DNA from: Saccoglossus kowalevskii
Lineage: Eukaryota; Hemichordata; Enteropneusta; Harrimaniidae
Assembly (NCBI RefSeq): GCF_000003605.2
Contig: NW_003110484.1
Location: forward strand, 33,202 to 67,427
DNA: 34,226 nt
Direction of reading: 5' to 3'
Shown: in pieces, positions 1 through 11,345 of the stretch
How positions within the stretch are numbered: the first letter of the stretch is position 1
Layout: the number at the start of each line of letters is the position of its first letter
The notes under the pieces: generated by a model
Databases searched by the model: none
What the model was told of the DNA's origin: nothing
What the model saw: the letters and a program-made list of their open reading frames with translations, nothing else
Position numbers and translations under genes: made by a program

Positions 1-440
1 TACAGATGGGAAAGCATGAACTAATGACATTAAAACATTATCCGGGAATTTCCAGGATTTGATAGTATTCGGCACGGACATTAACATAAATCAGTTGACT
101 CACTAGTGTCAAAAATAAGAGAAAGGTTAATTAAATCCAGTTGACGTATAAGCTCGGGATTTTATGCCAAGTTTACTCAACAATGTATGAAAAACATGAT
201 GAGTATGAAACCTTATGAAAAAAATGGGTTTCACCAAAGTTACATACAATATAGTGACATAAATCTCAGGAAATCAACATCAAAACTTTTTTTTTTTTTT
301 TCATCACAACTTTCCTTCATATTATCGCTCTTATGATACAAGAAGAGTAGTGTTCCTTCATTGAATTTTATTTGTGATACACTTTTTTGTAGAAATTTTG
401 TGTCGATAAAATCCCAATATCCAAAAGTAACAATAACAAT
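1..440. other. AT-rich non-coding stretch
   Basis: I see no gene. The stretch holds an A/T-rich background with a T-run near 287-301. A minus-strand open frame covers 240-749, but much of it lies inside the dispersed repeat that begins at about 441, and its translation resembles no family I recognise. Confidence 0.5.
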
Positions 441-775
441 ACAATAAATGTACCAAAAATGACTGAAAATGAAAGAAATGCCACAACATTTTTGTTTGTG
501 ATTCAAGTCACCTATACAATCACATCTGATTTTTTCCCTTAAAGACCAACCACTCCAACAGTCAGCAGCAAGCGGACCCAGTTTGATTTTGGGTATTCCA
601 CTTTGACCCAAGATCTTTACAAATTCAGCCCTGTTAAAGAGTTGACTAACGAGCACTGTGGACCCACGACTAAAATTTAAACCACAGTGTACATGTTCAT
701 TTTTTAGGTGAGTGACAGGGATGGGATGAACCTTCCCCACTTCTTCCACATACGATACATTGTTGTTTACATAAA
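441..775 (+). repeat. Dispersed repeat family R1, copy 1
   Basis: This copy shares an ordered set of blocks with two others at about 10605-10840 and 11120-11345. In order: an ACAACATTTTTG-like block (486-497), AAAGACCAACC (541-551), a segment like GGNATTCCNNTTTGAC (about 590-606), then CTACAAA-like and GTTAG/GTTAA blocks, and ACTAAAATTTAAACC (669-683). The third copy keeps AAAGACCAACC exactly and has ACTAAAACTAAACC at the end. All three copies point the same way. The similarity is patchy, as expected of an old repeat. I see no terminal inverted repeats or target duplications, so the class is unknown. It could also be part of an older segmental duplication. Confidence 0.55.
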
Positions 776-2120
776 AAAGCCCCTACTCCCTAAAAAAACA
801 ACTTTAAAGCGCGATAGTTGTCGCGCTGCACATGTGCTACATTTGTGTTGATAAACATTGATTTTTCCACAATCCAATGCACTCTCCAAATGAAAATCAC
901 AAGTATGAGGTTTGACCTGGGCGCGACTTGCACTGAATACCGCCGGTGAATCCTTCGATACATTCTAATCACCTAAAAATTACCTAATTAAGCTTAAAAA
1001 TATCCCAGTTTGTACTCGTTGATCTGCGCAACAATGAAATTTACCATCCTTGTATATATGAAACCCGTACTGTGAAATAATTTATTTTTGCTTAGAATGT
1101 ATTTTCGCTGAAGGGATAATTCAGTGAAAATAAAATCCAGTAAATATACTTAGTTTTCCTATATTTTACATTCAAACTTGTCAAAAATTAGTGAAAATTC
1201 CATACAAAACACCCATAAAGTCTTTTCAGTGAACATTAATTCCAGCTAAAATAATGTATTTGACAGTATATCTCGCACATACATGGCCCGACAACTACCT
1301 CCCTTTAACATGTAAGATGGTTTATGCTACTAAAACTTAAAGTTGCCTAATCAGAAATTATCTATTCAGTTGATTGACATGTGTCCTCCATGATATTAAG
1401 CGTCAATTCCTGATGAATTTACCCTTACGATGGGTTTTATGTTGGCTTCATACAATTTAATAATAGATACGTATTGTGTGTTTTTTAACAAAAGTCAAAA
1501 GAATAATCGATGAATTGAAAACACAGAAAATGTTTAATTAATTCACATTACTTTACTCTTTCAAAGATTCATTATAAATACAATGAAAGATTATTTATTT
1601 AAAATCGTGTTCTTCCATGGAAAGTAGAAACTAGTGATTCTGTTAGGTGCTCCTGCGAGACTTTACGTGATAATAAGAGCATACTGTATCGGGTCCATTT
1701 CTTTAACACTGTTACACTTCAAAAAAAACAAAATCAACAAACAAACAAAAAAAAACAGTCACATACACTAATGCAGGTGTGCCGAAAAATCAGAAACAGA
1801 ATTTTTTTTCCTGGCCTCATAATTATCAAAAAATAACCTGATTATTTTGAATTAATGCAAATTATGTAAATTGATTTAATTTCGCACGAATCATACAACA
1901 AAATCATCAGTGGTCATTAAATCACCAACTTCTACTTCTATGTTATAAATGTTCTAAAAAAAAAAAGATTTGATAGAGGCCGCTTATAATTAAAGCGTGT
2001 GCACAGCGAACATAATCTCTTCGTGAACATTCTTCCCACCTCCCACCCTAAACGAAAGTTTGCGAGTAAAAACTTGAACAAATAAAACAACCGTTTGAGC
2101 CTGGTAATTGACACCTTCGA
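776..2120. other. Non-coding stretch, no gene seen
   Basis: The sequence is AT-rich with short A-runs, including an A-rich stretch near 1722-1757. There is one perfect octamer ATGCAAAT at 1855-1862. No open frame here resembles a protein family. Confidence 0.5.
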
Positions 2121-2141
2121 CCCCCTGCCCTCCCTCCCCCC
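2121..2141 (-). other. Potential G-quadruplex (minus strand)
   Basis: The plus strand reads C5-TG-C3-T-C3-T-C6, so the minus strand has four G-runs of at least three, separated by loops of 1-2 nt. That meets the usual G4 sequence rule and stands out in this AT-rich DNA. No neighbouring gene gives it a role. Confidence 0.55.
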
Positions 2142-3924
2142 TTTGAAACAAAGAAATTGGATTTGACGTCCCCACGTTTTAATAATCCACTACCTTTAAA
2201 TGTTCGTCAATATTATCAAATGTTATTTCTTAGTCAAGACATCCAATTGAATTTTTTCTAGTTAAATACTAAATAAAATTTAAATCTTTAGTTTTGAATG
2301 AACTCTCTGTCAACTCCAACCCGATTGTGCTTCAGCGAGATATTTTTACAGCGAAGTATTGTGTTCTGCGGGACAGTACCAGCAAAAATGAATCTGATCT
2401 GAATTTGTCTGCATTTGATGAATGACGAGAGAGACTCGCTTTCATTTTCATGTTTTAACAACCAAATTGAGAAACTGCAGTGACAATATATATTGAATTT
2501 GAAAACTTGTATACGTTTAGGCTTTCTCAGCGGGGTATACATTCAAAATACAACAATGTAAAGTCAGCATCTTAACATCTATGATTGATGGTCTTTCATG
2601 ACCTTTAACCGTTGAATGCCAATGTCAGCTTTTGTCACGTTTTACACAATAAATCTACTTACTTTCGGTGTATTTTTCAAAAAAATAAGTTACAAATTAT
2701 GTCAAATCGGTTCAAAACTAACAAAGAAACTATACAGCAACACACCGAAATGTGCAAAATATTGCAGCAAAAATATTGGTGGGGATATATATGGTGTTCA
2801 AGGGGTTAATTACCTGATTATGATGCTTTTTGTAGATACGATGTGAGTGATTTCCCATCACTGTCTGTCTGTCATCACAACATTAGAGTTAAATCAAGAA
2901 AAAAAAATCTACAATTCTGATTGGTCTTGAATTGTGATTTAGTATGCAGGTGGTGTCAGATCTGGTCGTTTTTGTGTAAATTTTCTATATACATCACATT
3001 TTTTGGATCGAAACTGTTAATTTATTTTAGACGCATAAGGCCGTCACTGATCGACTCCCTACAGTTTGATGGTGATTTCAACTTCAGATACCCTGGAAAA
3101 CATTGTTCTATGTTCTTAGTGTGATGATGATTTGGCTGTAAAGGTTTGGTAATTTTTTTTTTAATGATTTGTAAGAATCTGAATAACCTGTTTCTCAACT
3201 TGTTATTATTAGATTCAAGATGGTGGCCTCCAAATCATAAATATTGCTAAATTAATCGCGTATATTTTATTTCATTTTTTAGCAAAGTAGAATTCAACCC
3301 ACTACCCGCAGCCATAATACACAATGGCTTTCATAAGCAGCATATTCTATTTCAATCAGTATTCCAACAAAGCAACGGAAAAACTATTTATTTAAGTCAA
3401 TATGAAACACAACACCGTTACTTTATTTTGTCCGTTAATCGTGAAGCATTACAGTTATAGGATTACTGAAATAGAACTTGAATCAATTTTTTTTTTCTAT
3501 AGGCCGAAAACATGTACCGCACAATGGGTCAGGCCACGTGAACATGTTTCATTTTTTTTTATACCGTTTAGCTATAAAACCACAATAGCAGAATTAGTTC
3601 CGTCGGAGTACAATTAAACTCAATACAAAGAAAGAAAATCAATTATAGCTAAAAAAATGCTCAAAGTTGTTATTTTTGCATTTGTGACACAACACTTAAA
3701 TATTAAAAATAATGAATTGGTATTTGGCGAACGTTCGAATGCTAGAACAAGTTCAGGCATGTTTATGATACATTCATTTTAGATATTTTAAAATTGGATC
3801 TCTTGTTGTTGGCAGGAGTACAAAAATTAAAATTGAAATAACGAGAGGCAAGGTTAAAGAGGATTAAATGGAAACTGAGTGTGAACATACGACAGGTATG
3901 TTGGCTGTATGATTGGAGGCCACC
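2142..3924. other. Non-coding stretch, no gene seen
   Basis: AT-rich DNA with scattered short frames of 60-76 codons on both strands. These overlap one another and look random in composition. I see no repeats, tRNA-like cloverleaf or convincing splice-bounded frame. Confidence 0.5.
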
Positions 3925-3959
3925 AGTCACATGGTGACTAACTTTTGGTCACATGACTG
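3925..3959. repeat. Clustered GTCACATG dyads
   Basis: AGTCAC (3925-3930) and GTGACT (3934-3939) form a perfect 6-bp inverted repeat around ATG. Nine bases further on, GGTCACATGACT (3948-3959) repeats the same CACATG E-box-like core. The result is two similar dyads 23 bp apart. This could be a bHLH-type binding cluster or chance. No promoter is recognisable next to it. Confidence 0.35.
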
Positions 3960-4546
3960 TTGGGATAAACCATTTATGATGTTTGAGAGGTAATGCCAAC
4001 TACATGTGTATATTAGCATGGTTTTTGGATTATCACTGTTTAATAAACAGCTTACAAATAGAATGTATTCGCCTTTATAGAATTTGTTAAAATGCAGGTT
4101 AAATTATTGTTATTTTTTGGGGTTGTTTTACGTTTGTGCTATGATTAAAATAAGTCGTATTTTATTGCCTATATGTGCTTCACTTCTTTAAAAAAAAAAA
4201 CCTGGTTGCATAAATCAGCAATTTTGTCAGCTGTTGTTCTCAAAAAGCAGCCATAGCTTGATACTTCAACAATAATGTGAAAAATTTTCACTTTTAAACA
4301 TTGTAGTTTGTCCAGCAAAAATTGTGCAGCAGCATTTTAGGCATTTTTAATTATTTTTCAACAATTTCTTTGTTAATTTCGGACCAGTTTTTAAAAATAT
4401 GTGAAAAAAAAAAAACTATGCAGGTTCAATTTTTTGAGAAATGACAAAAATTTACTTCAGTGCTCATAAGTTAAAAGCAGTACAATTCTTGAAATCAATG
4501 AAATTTCAAATCAATGAAAAAATTAAAACAAATAAAACCCAAACTT

Positions 4547-4560
4547 GTTTCCATGGAAAC
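4547..4560. promoter_or_regulatory. RFX X-box match 1
   Basis: GTTTCCATGGAAAC is a perfect 14-bp palindrome and fits the RFX-family X-box consensus GTHNYYATRRNAAC at every position. It lies about 120 bp upstream of the candidate non-coding exon at 4683-4746. Binding is inferred from the motif only. Confidence 0.45.
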
Positions 4561-4682
4561 AATGACTTTGTGATTTCTTTAGTAGCATTAAAAGCCTTTC
4601 TCTGGTGACTTTTTTAAAAAAGAAAATTGAGCAAATTACTACACTGAAACCCTAGTTCGATCATCTCAAATTCTTTCTTCAG

Positions 4683-4746
4683 ACTTCAACTAGTCAGGCA
4701 AACTTTTAGGTACGGTAATTCCGTTTAACCATTTGAGTGCCTACAG
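4683..4746 (+). ncRNA. Possible 64-nt non-coding exon
   Basis: The segment is preceded by an acceptor-like TCTCAAATTCTTTCTTCAG, pyrimidine-rich and ending in AG at 4682. It ends in CAG followed by GTAAGT (4744-4752), a full nine-base match to the metazoan donor consensus. All three forward frames contain a stop (TAG, TAA and TAG), so if it is spliced it is an untranslated or long non-coding RNA exon. Donor and acceptor of this quality at exon-like spacing can occur by chance in a 34-kb window. Confidence is therefore low. Confidence 0.2.
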
Positions 4747-4752
4747 GTAAGT

Positions 4753-7170
4753 TGACTTTTTGTCACTTTTCACTTGCAAAGACAAATTTTTGATTTCACA
4801 TTTTTCTTCAAATTTATCAAAACAAATGCATAAAAAAATGAGCAACATTCATAAGTAAAGAAGACAAAATTGAGACACATAAAATATAGAATTGAAGTAG
4901 AAGTGACAGACGGTGTCTGCATGGCTATCTCCACCCGCCCCTGAGGCTGTCTCATTAGTGTCATACCATTAATATCTCAAATTTCCATGCAAGTCAGCAG
5001 ACCAGATCACTTTACTACACCTCCACAACATTTTGCAAGCGACAATTTTTGGTCAATAGTTTTTGAATCCCATTATATTTTACAGAGAGGAGTAAACATT
5101 ACATTCAGAAATACTTTAAAACAAAATAAAAAAAGACTGCAAGCGAATATACTTGTTGATTTTCGAACCAGTTAACGTAAATGTATACTCGGAACAAGAA
5201 CAAAGACTAAAAGCAATGACATATTGTTTTAGACATAAAATCCATATGGTAGCGTCACAAACCAAGACTATTTTAAACTCCTATATCAAATTCCGTCATT
5301 TGAAAACAATTCATATTTTTATTTTGAATTAGTAAAATCTAAAATGACTTCTTAATTACCTACTTTATCGTATTGACAAAAGCAGAACTTTACTGTGCGC
5401 ATAAGTTTTTTGACCACGGACCACTTGCACATATGGAGTTTCTAAGCGACAGAGATATCAATATCCCCTATGGGACCATTGCAAGCACATTTTGTACTCT
5501 GGTCCGAGTACACACATACATCTTTCTGCAATCAACATAATTTATTTTTTATATTTTCAAGGGGTAGAAAATAACACATTTACTTAAATATGGTCAGCCA
5601 ATATTGTAGATGCATACGGTCAATATTTCATCGGGTTAATTAAAGATAACGAGGTTAGAAAAAAACTTTTTTTTTTACAAGAGATCTATAAATACTGGCG
5701 AGATACACTCAAAATAAAAATTAATGAAGAAACCAGTAAAAACTATATTGTCTATCAATCCCCTAAATTATTCATGTCAAAATGTTGGTTGCAAAATATT
5801 CCACATTTTTATATATTTATATATAACAGTAATTTCTTTATTAATTTTGGATGAAATGGACATAATATTTATTCGGATACATGTCTAGATTAAAATTGCT
5901 GAAAAAATATTTTAAAAGTTTATAAATTGTAAGATTATTTTACGCGAGGCAAAAAAAGCAGAATTCAGTGTTCAACAGGTCATTCACAGTATTTTAAATA
6001 TTTGATTTGACTGCAATCACATGACATCCAGAGTCAACGTAATTGGTGTTCCACAGTATGAAAATGCCGATAAAATATTATTAGACCATAATACAAGCAG
6101 AGTTGTTTTGTCAACTTAAAAAATTAATATAAATAGGTCTTAATTTGATAATTTACTCTAAACAGGCAGTGGCCATTGCTAACTATGTTCTAAGCATCAT
6201 ATTGTGATCCCTTCCAACAATATGATACATACTATATACCATCGATGTGTTCCATCAATGTGACAGAAAGACATGGAACACAAAACGTAAACAATGGCGA
6301 TCTCATGACAAGTTCAAATTCCTCTTCATTTGAATATCATCTCCCCCCCCCCCATGATGCAATGCATAAACCAGCGCGAAACCGATCCAAATTCGGATAT
6401 ACTGATCTTTCATATAGAATCCAGCGAAAATAGAACAGCTGAAACTAAATTTGAATACCAGTCATCTGTTGAACTGTTTCACTAAGTACCTGAGGGGAAC
6501 CATTTACACTGGCTATCCAATAAAAGCAAAAATATAAATTATTTTTTTATTAAATTGTTTTAGTATTATGGACAAGAACAGCCACCACAATGGACTCTGT
6601 GAACATGTTCCAACAACCATTCCACAGTAAAGTAAATGTTTACATACAGCAAAGTGGAGGTAAAAGCAAATATAAAAACATGTTTTGAATGTAAGCACCC
6701 ATGTACCAACAGTAGTCTAAGTCATACTCCCCACAACAACTATATACGAGGACCAAATGAGGTACTGTACATGTAGCTTCAAAAACCAGCCATTTAAGAT
6801 AATTAAAATGTGTACATAAGAAACAAAATTACATGATTATCATTCATTTTTACTTCCAAAAAAATCAATTTATTATAATTCTAAATTTTAATGTTAAATA
6901 AACATGCAATGTTGCAGCATGATAGTGTAACTACCGGACATTCCCCGAATTTTGTCTGTCAAAGAATAGAATTCCTATACCGTATTTGCTTTATTAGTTG
7001 AGCATAGACTTGTATATAATACAGAAGTGTTTTTATGGATAAAATAATATTGAACGTAATATTTTTATGTTTCAGGATACAAACAATGGATTCTATGTGC
7101 TTCTATTTAGCAAAAAGTGTATTTGCTGTATTGAAACACATGTATTTACACAAACAGCCAAGATGTACCG
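4753..7170. other. Non-coding stretch, no gene seen
   Basis: AT-rich DNA with only short frames that match nothing I know. It includes a run of 11 C (6343-6353). A frame of 62 codons at 6245-6433 spans that homopolymer and looks random. Confidence 0.5.
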
Positions 7171-8062
7171 TTCTCACTCTCTCCCTCTCCTTTCTCACTA
7201 TCCCTCACTGTTTTCTCACTCCCTCCCTCCTTTCTCACTATCCTTCACTGTTTTCTCACTCTCACTCACTCCCTCTCCTTTCTCACTATCCTTCACTGTT
7301 TTCTCACTCCCTCCCTCCTTTCTCACTATCCTTCACTGTTTTCTCACTCTCTCCCTCTCCTTTCTCACTATCCTTCACTGTTTTCTCACTCTCTCCCTCT
7401 CCCTTTCTCACTATCCTTCACTGTTTTCTCACTCTCTCCCTCTCCTTTCTCACTATCTTTCAGTTTTCTCACTCTCTCCCTCTCCTTTCTCACTATTTTT
7501 CACTGTTTTCTCACTCTCTCCCTCTCCTTTCTCACTATATTTCACTGTTTTCTCACTCTCTCCCTCTCCTTTCTCACTATCTTTCACTGTTTTCTCACTC
7601 CCTCCCTCTCCTTTCTCACTATCCCTCACTGTTTTCTCACTCTCTCCCTCTACTTTCTCACTATCTTTCAGTTTTCTTACTCTCTCCCTCTCCTTTCTCA
7701 CTATCCCTCAGTTTTCTCACTCTCTTCCTCCCTCCTTTCTCACTATCCCTCACTGTTTTCTCACTCTCTCCCTCCCTCCTTTCTCAAACTTCCTTCTCCT
7801 TTTTCACTCTCCCCCTCCCCGTTCACTCTCCCAAATTCTTTTCTCATTCTCCCTCCCTCCTTTTTCACTCTCCCTCATTTCTTTCTCACTCTTTCCCTCC
7901 CTTTTTTCTCTCTCCCTCTCTCGTTTTCCTCTCCCCTTTTCTCCCTCTCCTCTCTCAAGCTTTTTCTCACTCCCTCTTTCTCACTCTCTCCCTTCTCCTT
8001 TCTCATTCTCCTATCTTTCTCACTCACCTCTCCATAATCTCTCTTTCTTTTTTCCCTCTTCT
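7171..8062. repeat. 42-bp pyrimidine-strand minisatellite
   Basis: From 7171 to about 7790 there are roughly 15 head-to-tail units of 42 bp. Each carries a CTCTCTCCCTCTCC block, a TTTCTCACTATC block and a TTCACTGTTTTCTCA block. Some units lack a short CTG-containing piece and others have CCTCCCTCC in place of CTCTCCC. From about 7790 to 8062 the array decays into irregular CT-rich DNA. The plus strand is nearly all pyrimidine. Because 42 is divisible by three, reading frames persist: a 14-residue Ser/Leu/Phe/His/Pro-rich repeat on the plus strand and a Glu/Lys/Ser-rich repeat on the minus strand. I treat these as by-products of the array because unit indels break the frame and no conserved domain is attached. 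The purine/pyrimidine asymmetry makes triplex (H-DNA) formation plausible. Confidence 0.9.
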
Positions 8063-8892
8063 TCACACTTTTGTATCTCTAAAATATTTCACACACTTAT
8101 GTTTGCGGTGGCAGCGACCACAGAGATAATTACTTCAGGCATTTGTGTCGGACATGCTATAATGCTGTTTGGTTTAAGTTTGAAAACTAGCAGTAACCGC
8201 TCTGGCTGGTAGACAGACATGCAAGTGTCTGGAATCTTTGCATCAGTAGTTGCAGACTCAAAATAAGAGAGTATTGTCTTGGGACAAAATTGGTGTTATA
8301 TACAGCAGGAACAGACTACACATACGGAGCGAGGGTAGTATGAATGTCTGGACCCTTTCAGCGCCAAAGTCAACAATTTTCACCATTCACAATATAGACC
8401 TATTTTGTTTTTTTTTCATATTATTTCCAAAATTTTGATCCAAATCTGTAAAATATGTTTGTTTGATCCAAAATTATCAAGAAAATCATAGAACAATATA
8501 TAAAAATATGCTGTAGCACCATAATATTGGTGAGAAAAACAATTGTACAAAAATTATCAAACACTATCTAAGATGCTAATTCCCAGATGATAAAAACAAA
8601 GCATTTTTTCAACGCATATAGATAAAATAATGAAGCAATGAACAGAAAACATCAGCCTGATTAAAAATAATTCACGAGAGGATTAAAAAAAAAAAAAGTG
8701 CTATACTCCAAGCCAAGACAGAGGCTACAAACAGATGTCTTTGGTTGAAAGAATCTAAACACGCCCACCAACACACAACGACAATACCAGCTGCCAACAA
8801 CTTCAGGAATGATTATAGAGTCATTAGAAAACCAGTCAACACTGAACTTGCAGGGTATGGGGTAATGAAAGTTCACGACTCTTCTATTTAGT
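8063..8892. other. Non-coding stretch, no gene seen
   Basis: No repeat or gene is recognisable. The two long plus-strand open frames of the minisatellite run out here (stops at about 8127 and 8210) without entering anything protein-like. Confidence 0.5.
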
Positions 8893-8917
8893 AAATGGGG
8901 TAAGGGCTTACCCATTT
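8893..8917. repeat. Short hairpin/palindrome
   Basis: AAATGGGGTAAG (8893-8904) and CTTACCCATTT (8907-8917) are inverted complements with one bulged G and a two-base loop. The right arm continues into ATTTAATATCTGAGGGGGTGA (to 8934). An imperfect inverted match, TCACCCCCAACTTTGAATGG, lies at 9055-9074. The pair might bound a degraded inverted-repeat element of about 180 bp. A related motif, AACCATTTAATATCCGGGAG, occurs at 13193-13212. Confidence 0.35.
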
Positions 8918-9209
8918 AATATCTGAGGGGGTGATAGGTTATTCACAGCAATGGACAACTCCTTCGCTGTATCGTCATTTTATATTGCTGCAATAATAAA
9001 GCAGAGAAATATTTTCTTTTTCTTCATCCCTAACAGAAATTTTAATAAGTTTTTTCACCCCCAACTTTGAATGGTTTACCCCTAGTATGGTTTGAAGTTG
9101 CCATAAAGTTACATTGCATTGCCTGAAGGTGGTGATTGAAAGCATTCATGTGCCTTGTATAGCTAATAACAACTACTATCACGTGCACAAGCCAAGTTAT
9201 TCCTGTTAA

Positions 9210-9624
9210 GGCCAGACTTTTATTATCCCTTGTTTCACGGACCCTCCGTATGAACAGGAGCCGAAAATGAAATGAAAATACAATTTTATTTCAGCGTAAT
9301 TTCTCGCACCCGCCGACTTGTAAGTACAAAAAAATGCTAAAAAAATATTATTTGTATCTTCATTTTTTTACTGCCCGCCGCATAACAAATCCAAGTTGCA
9401 TTTTATGATCAAAGTACCGAAGTCTCGCACAGATGAGAAACAAGGTTATACATGGAATAAAATTTTATTTCATTTCTTCTGTCCGATCAATGATCTCACT
9501 TACAATTCTTTGAGAATCACACAAATCTACTGGAAAAAAAGAATTAATCTTATTTTTTTTTCGCCCTCCTCAAAAAAATTGCCTTATAAAAACTCAAGAA
9601 ACAAGGAATAAAAAAAGTCTGGCC
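9210..9624. mobile_element. 415-bp MITE with TAA target duplication
   Basis: The left end begins GGCCAGACTTTTATTATCCC and continues TTGTTTC. The right end, read inward on the minus strand, begins GGCCAGACTTTTTTTATTCC and continues TTGTTTC, giving terminal inverted repeats of about 27 bp with few mismatches. The element is bounded by TAA on both sides (9207-9209 and 9625-9627). A 3-bp TAA/TTA duplication with GG-starting termini is typical of the PIF/Harbinger superfamily. The interior has no long open frame, so this is a non-autonomous element. Inner parts of the two halves also show partial inverted similarity (for example ATGAAATAAAATTTTATT-like blocks). The superfamily is inferred from termini and duplication alone. 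Confidence 0.75.
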
Positions 9625-9627
9625 TAA

Positions 9628-10604
9628 ACAGAAAATACAGCTCAAAACTCTGGTTGGCTGCTACATCACTGAAACCTATGTCTATGTCATTAGTTCTGTA
9701 AAGACCAAACTATTTGCATCAAGCTTCCAGCTTGAACCAAAATAATAGTCAATGCCTTTGAAATGTGATGACTGAAAAATAGAACATGAAAATATTTTGT
9801 CAGGAATTACTTTTAACACATCGTCTTTCCGTTTCGTTTTGCACTACGTGGAGCTTTTAGCAGGAGATGCGTTATTAATCACAACACTATGAATAAATAG
9901 TATCCCAGTGATTCTCCATTGCACTGAAACTTTTCGTTGAGTCCCTGGGAGCATGTTGATTCCCATAGTGATGATGTATGCAACACTGGATGGGGCTACG
10001 AGACAAGGTGGTTTTAAGTTGTACGAAACACGAAACATAAAAGCTTGTACATGTTATATAATATTTTTATTCCCGAATACTTTTCTTCGTTCAGCTGGTA
10101 ACAAATATTTATGACATAGTGCCATATCACTACTCGTCTTCGAATAATCGTGATATGACTCTTGCATCACCCATATTTTCCTCATCTGAACAAAGAAAAA
10201 TATTAGGGAAATATACATCTGACAATGAGAACAATCTTGCGAATATTTCAAGCATTACTGGACTGCATCAACCTCTATGAATACTTTGTGGTATTCATGA
10301 AAAAACCAGTAATAGATGATTGGTACTATATTATCTTCCAAGAATTACATGCACTTCAATCTTGTTGAGTACCGCATCTAGTATCCGTATGTTATCGAGC
10401 AGATTCAAAGAATTAAAGTTTTAATAGGGGTCACTCATATCTACAAAAGAAAACTAAAATATGCCTACTTATTGGAGTTCTCAATTATTATACTAATTCA
10501 TTGATACATCTGAAAATCATCAATTGATACCGTGATCTTAAAAAATATCTTCTTATTATATTAAGTTTGAAAATATAGTTATTAAATTTGAAAAAATTAA
10601 ATTC
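9628..10604. other. Non-coding stretch, no gene seen
   Basis: AT-rich DNA with a perfect ATTTGCAT octamer (9712-9719). Two adjacent minus-strand frames of 64-65 codons (9844-10251) have no recognisable motif. Confidence 0.5.
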
Positions 10605-10840
10605 ACAACAAAATAAATGTAAAAGGCAGCAACATTTTAGTTTGTGAATTCAGGAGTTCCCTCCCACATCAGTATTTTTGCATTTTTTCTGGAAGACCTC
10701 TTTCCCATGCAGCCAACAAGCTAACATAACTTGATTTTTTGGGATTCCATTTTGACTCGGAAAATCTACAATATCAGTTCCGTTAGAGGGCCCAGTTCTC
10801 CAATGAGACTTATACAATTATAAAATAGTTTGTTTACATG
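10605..10840 (+). repeat. Dispersed repeat family R1, copy 2
   Basis: This segment carries the same ordered blocks as the copies at 441-775 and 11120-11345: AGCAACATTTTAGTTTGTGA (10628-10647), an AAGACCTC block (10693-10700), GGGATTCCATTTTGACTC (10741-10758), CTACAATATCAGTTCCGTTAG (10768-10788), and a GTTTACAT block near 10830-10838. It lies about 520 bp upstream of copy 3 in the same orientation. A local duplication is therefore possible, although the DNA between the two does not clearly repeat. Confidence 0.5.
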
Positions 10841-11119
10841 AAATTCAAACTCAGTTGCAAGATGTGAACATTACTTGAAGTAAATGTAAGCGCTCTCACT
10901 TCAAATAGAACAAGTTATGAAACATGTCTCCACGATACTAAGCTGCTTTTAAGAGCATAATTAATTTTTTTGTTTTGAATGAAAAACCATTTGTAATTTA
11001 AAGAGAAAGCACTCAATCTCTGGGATTCCATGCCTCTATATATGTTATGTACGCTATTATTTAAAGATACAATGAGGATAATTTGTTTAGCAATGAAATT
11101 TATAGTATATAAACAAACT
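10841..11119. other. Spacer between R1 copies 2 and 3
   Basis: AT-rich with no recognisable feature. A 72-codon minus-strand frame (10915-11133) has no motif I know. Confidence 0.4.
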
Positions 11120-11345
11120 AAGTATAAAAACAAAGTAAATTAGGGACAACAACATTTTTTTCACCTATATGGCCACATACAACTTTTTTTTTCTTTCTAA
11201 AGACCAACCTCCCCAGCAAGTCAATGAGGTCGACTCAACTTGACTTTTGAGGATTCCTTTTGACTCCGGATCCCTACAAAATAAGTCATGTTAGCGGGCA
11301 TACTGGTTGCACTAAAACTAAACCATGCGTTACTCAGTTGTATGG
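11120..11345 (+). repeat. Dispersed repeat family R1, copy 3
   Basis: Shared blocks in order are ACAACAACATTTTTTTCACC (11146-11165), CTAAAGACCAACC (11197-11209), GAGGATTCCTTTTGACTC (11248-11265), CTACAAAATAAGTCATGTTAG (11273-11293), and CACTAAAACTAAACCATG (11309-11326). The last block and AAAGACCAACC match copy 1 best. On the minus strand, copies 1 and 3 both show a TTTTAG trimer-like end before the conserved core. The reading frames of the copies are broken differently, so I do not read the repeat as a coding exon. Confidence 0.55.

Noticed and set aside
240-749. 169-codon minus-strand frame, the longest outside tandem repeats
   Set aside because: Much of it overlaps dispersed repeat R1. 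In the other two R1 copies the matching frame is broken, and the peptide shows no known motif.
7035-8212. Two plus-strand frames of 364 and 381 codons, Ser/Leu/Phe/Pro-rich
   Set aside because: Both lie on the CT-rich 42-bp minisatellite. They overlap in different phases and have no domain outside the repeat.
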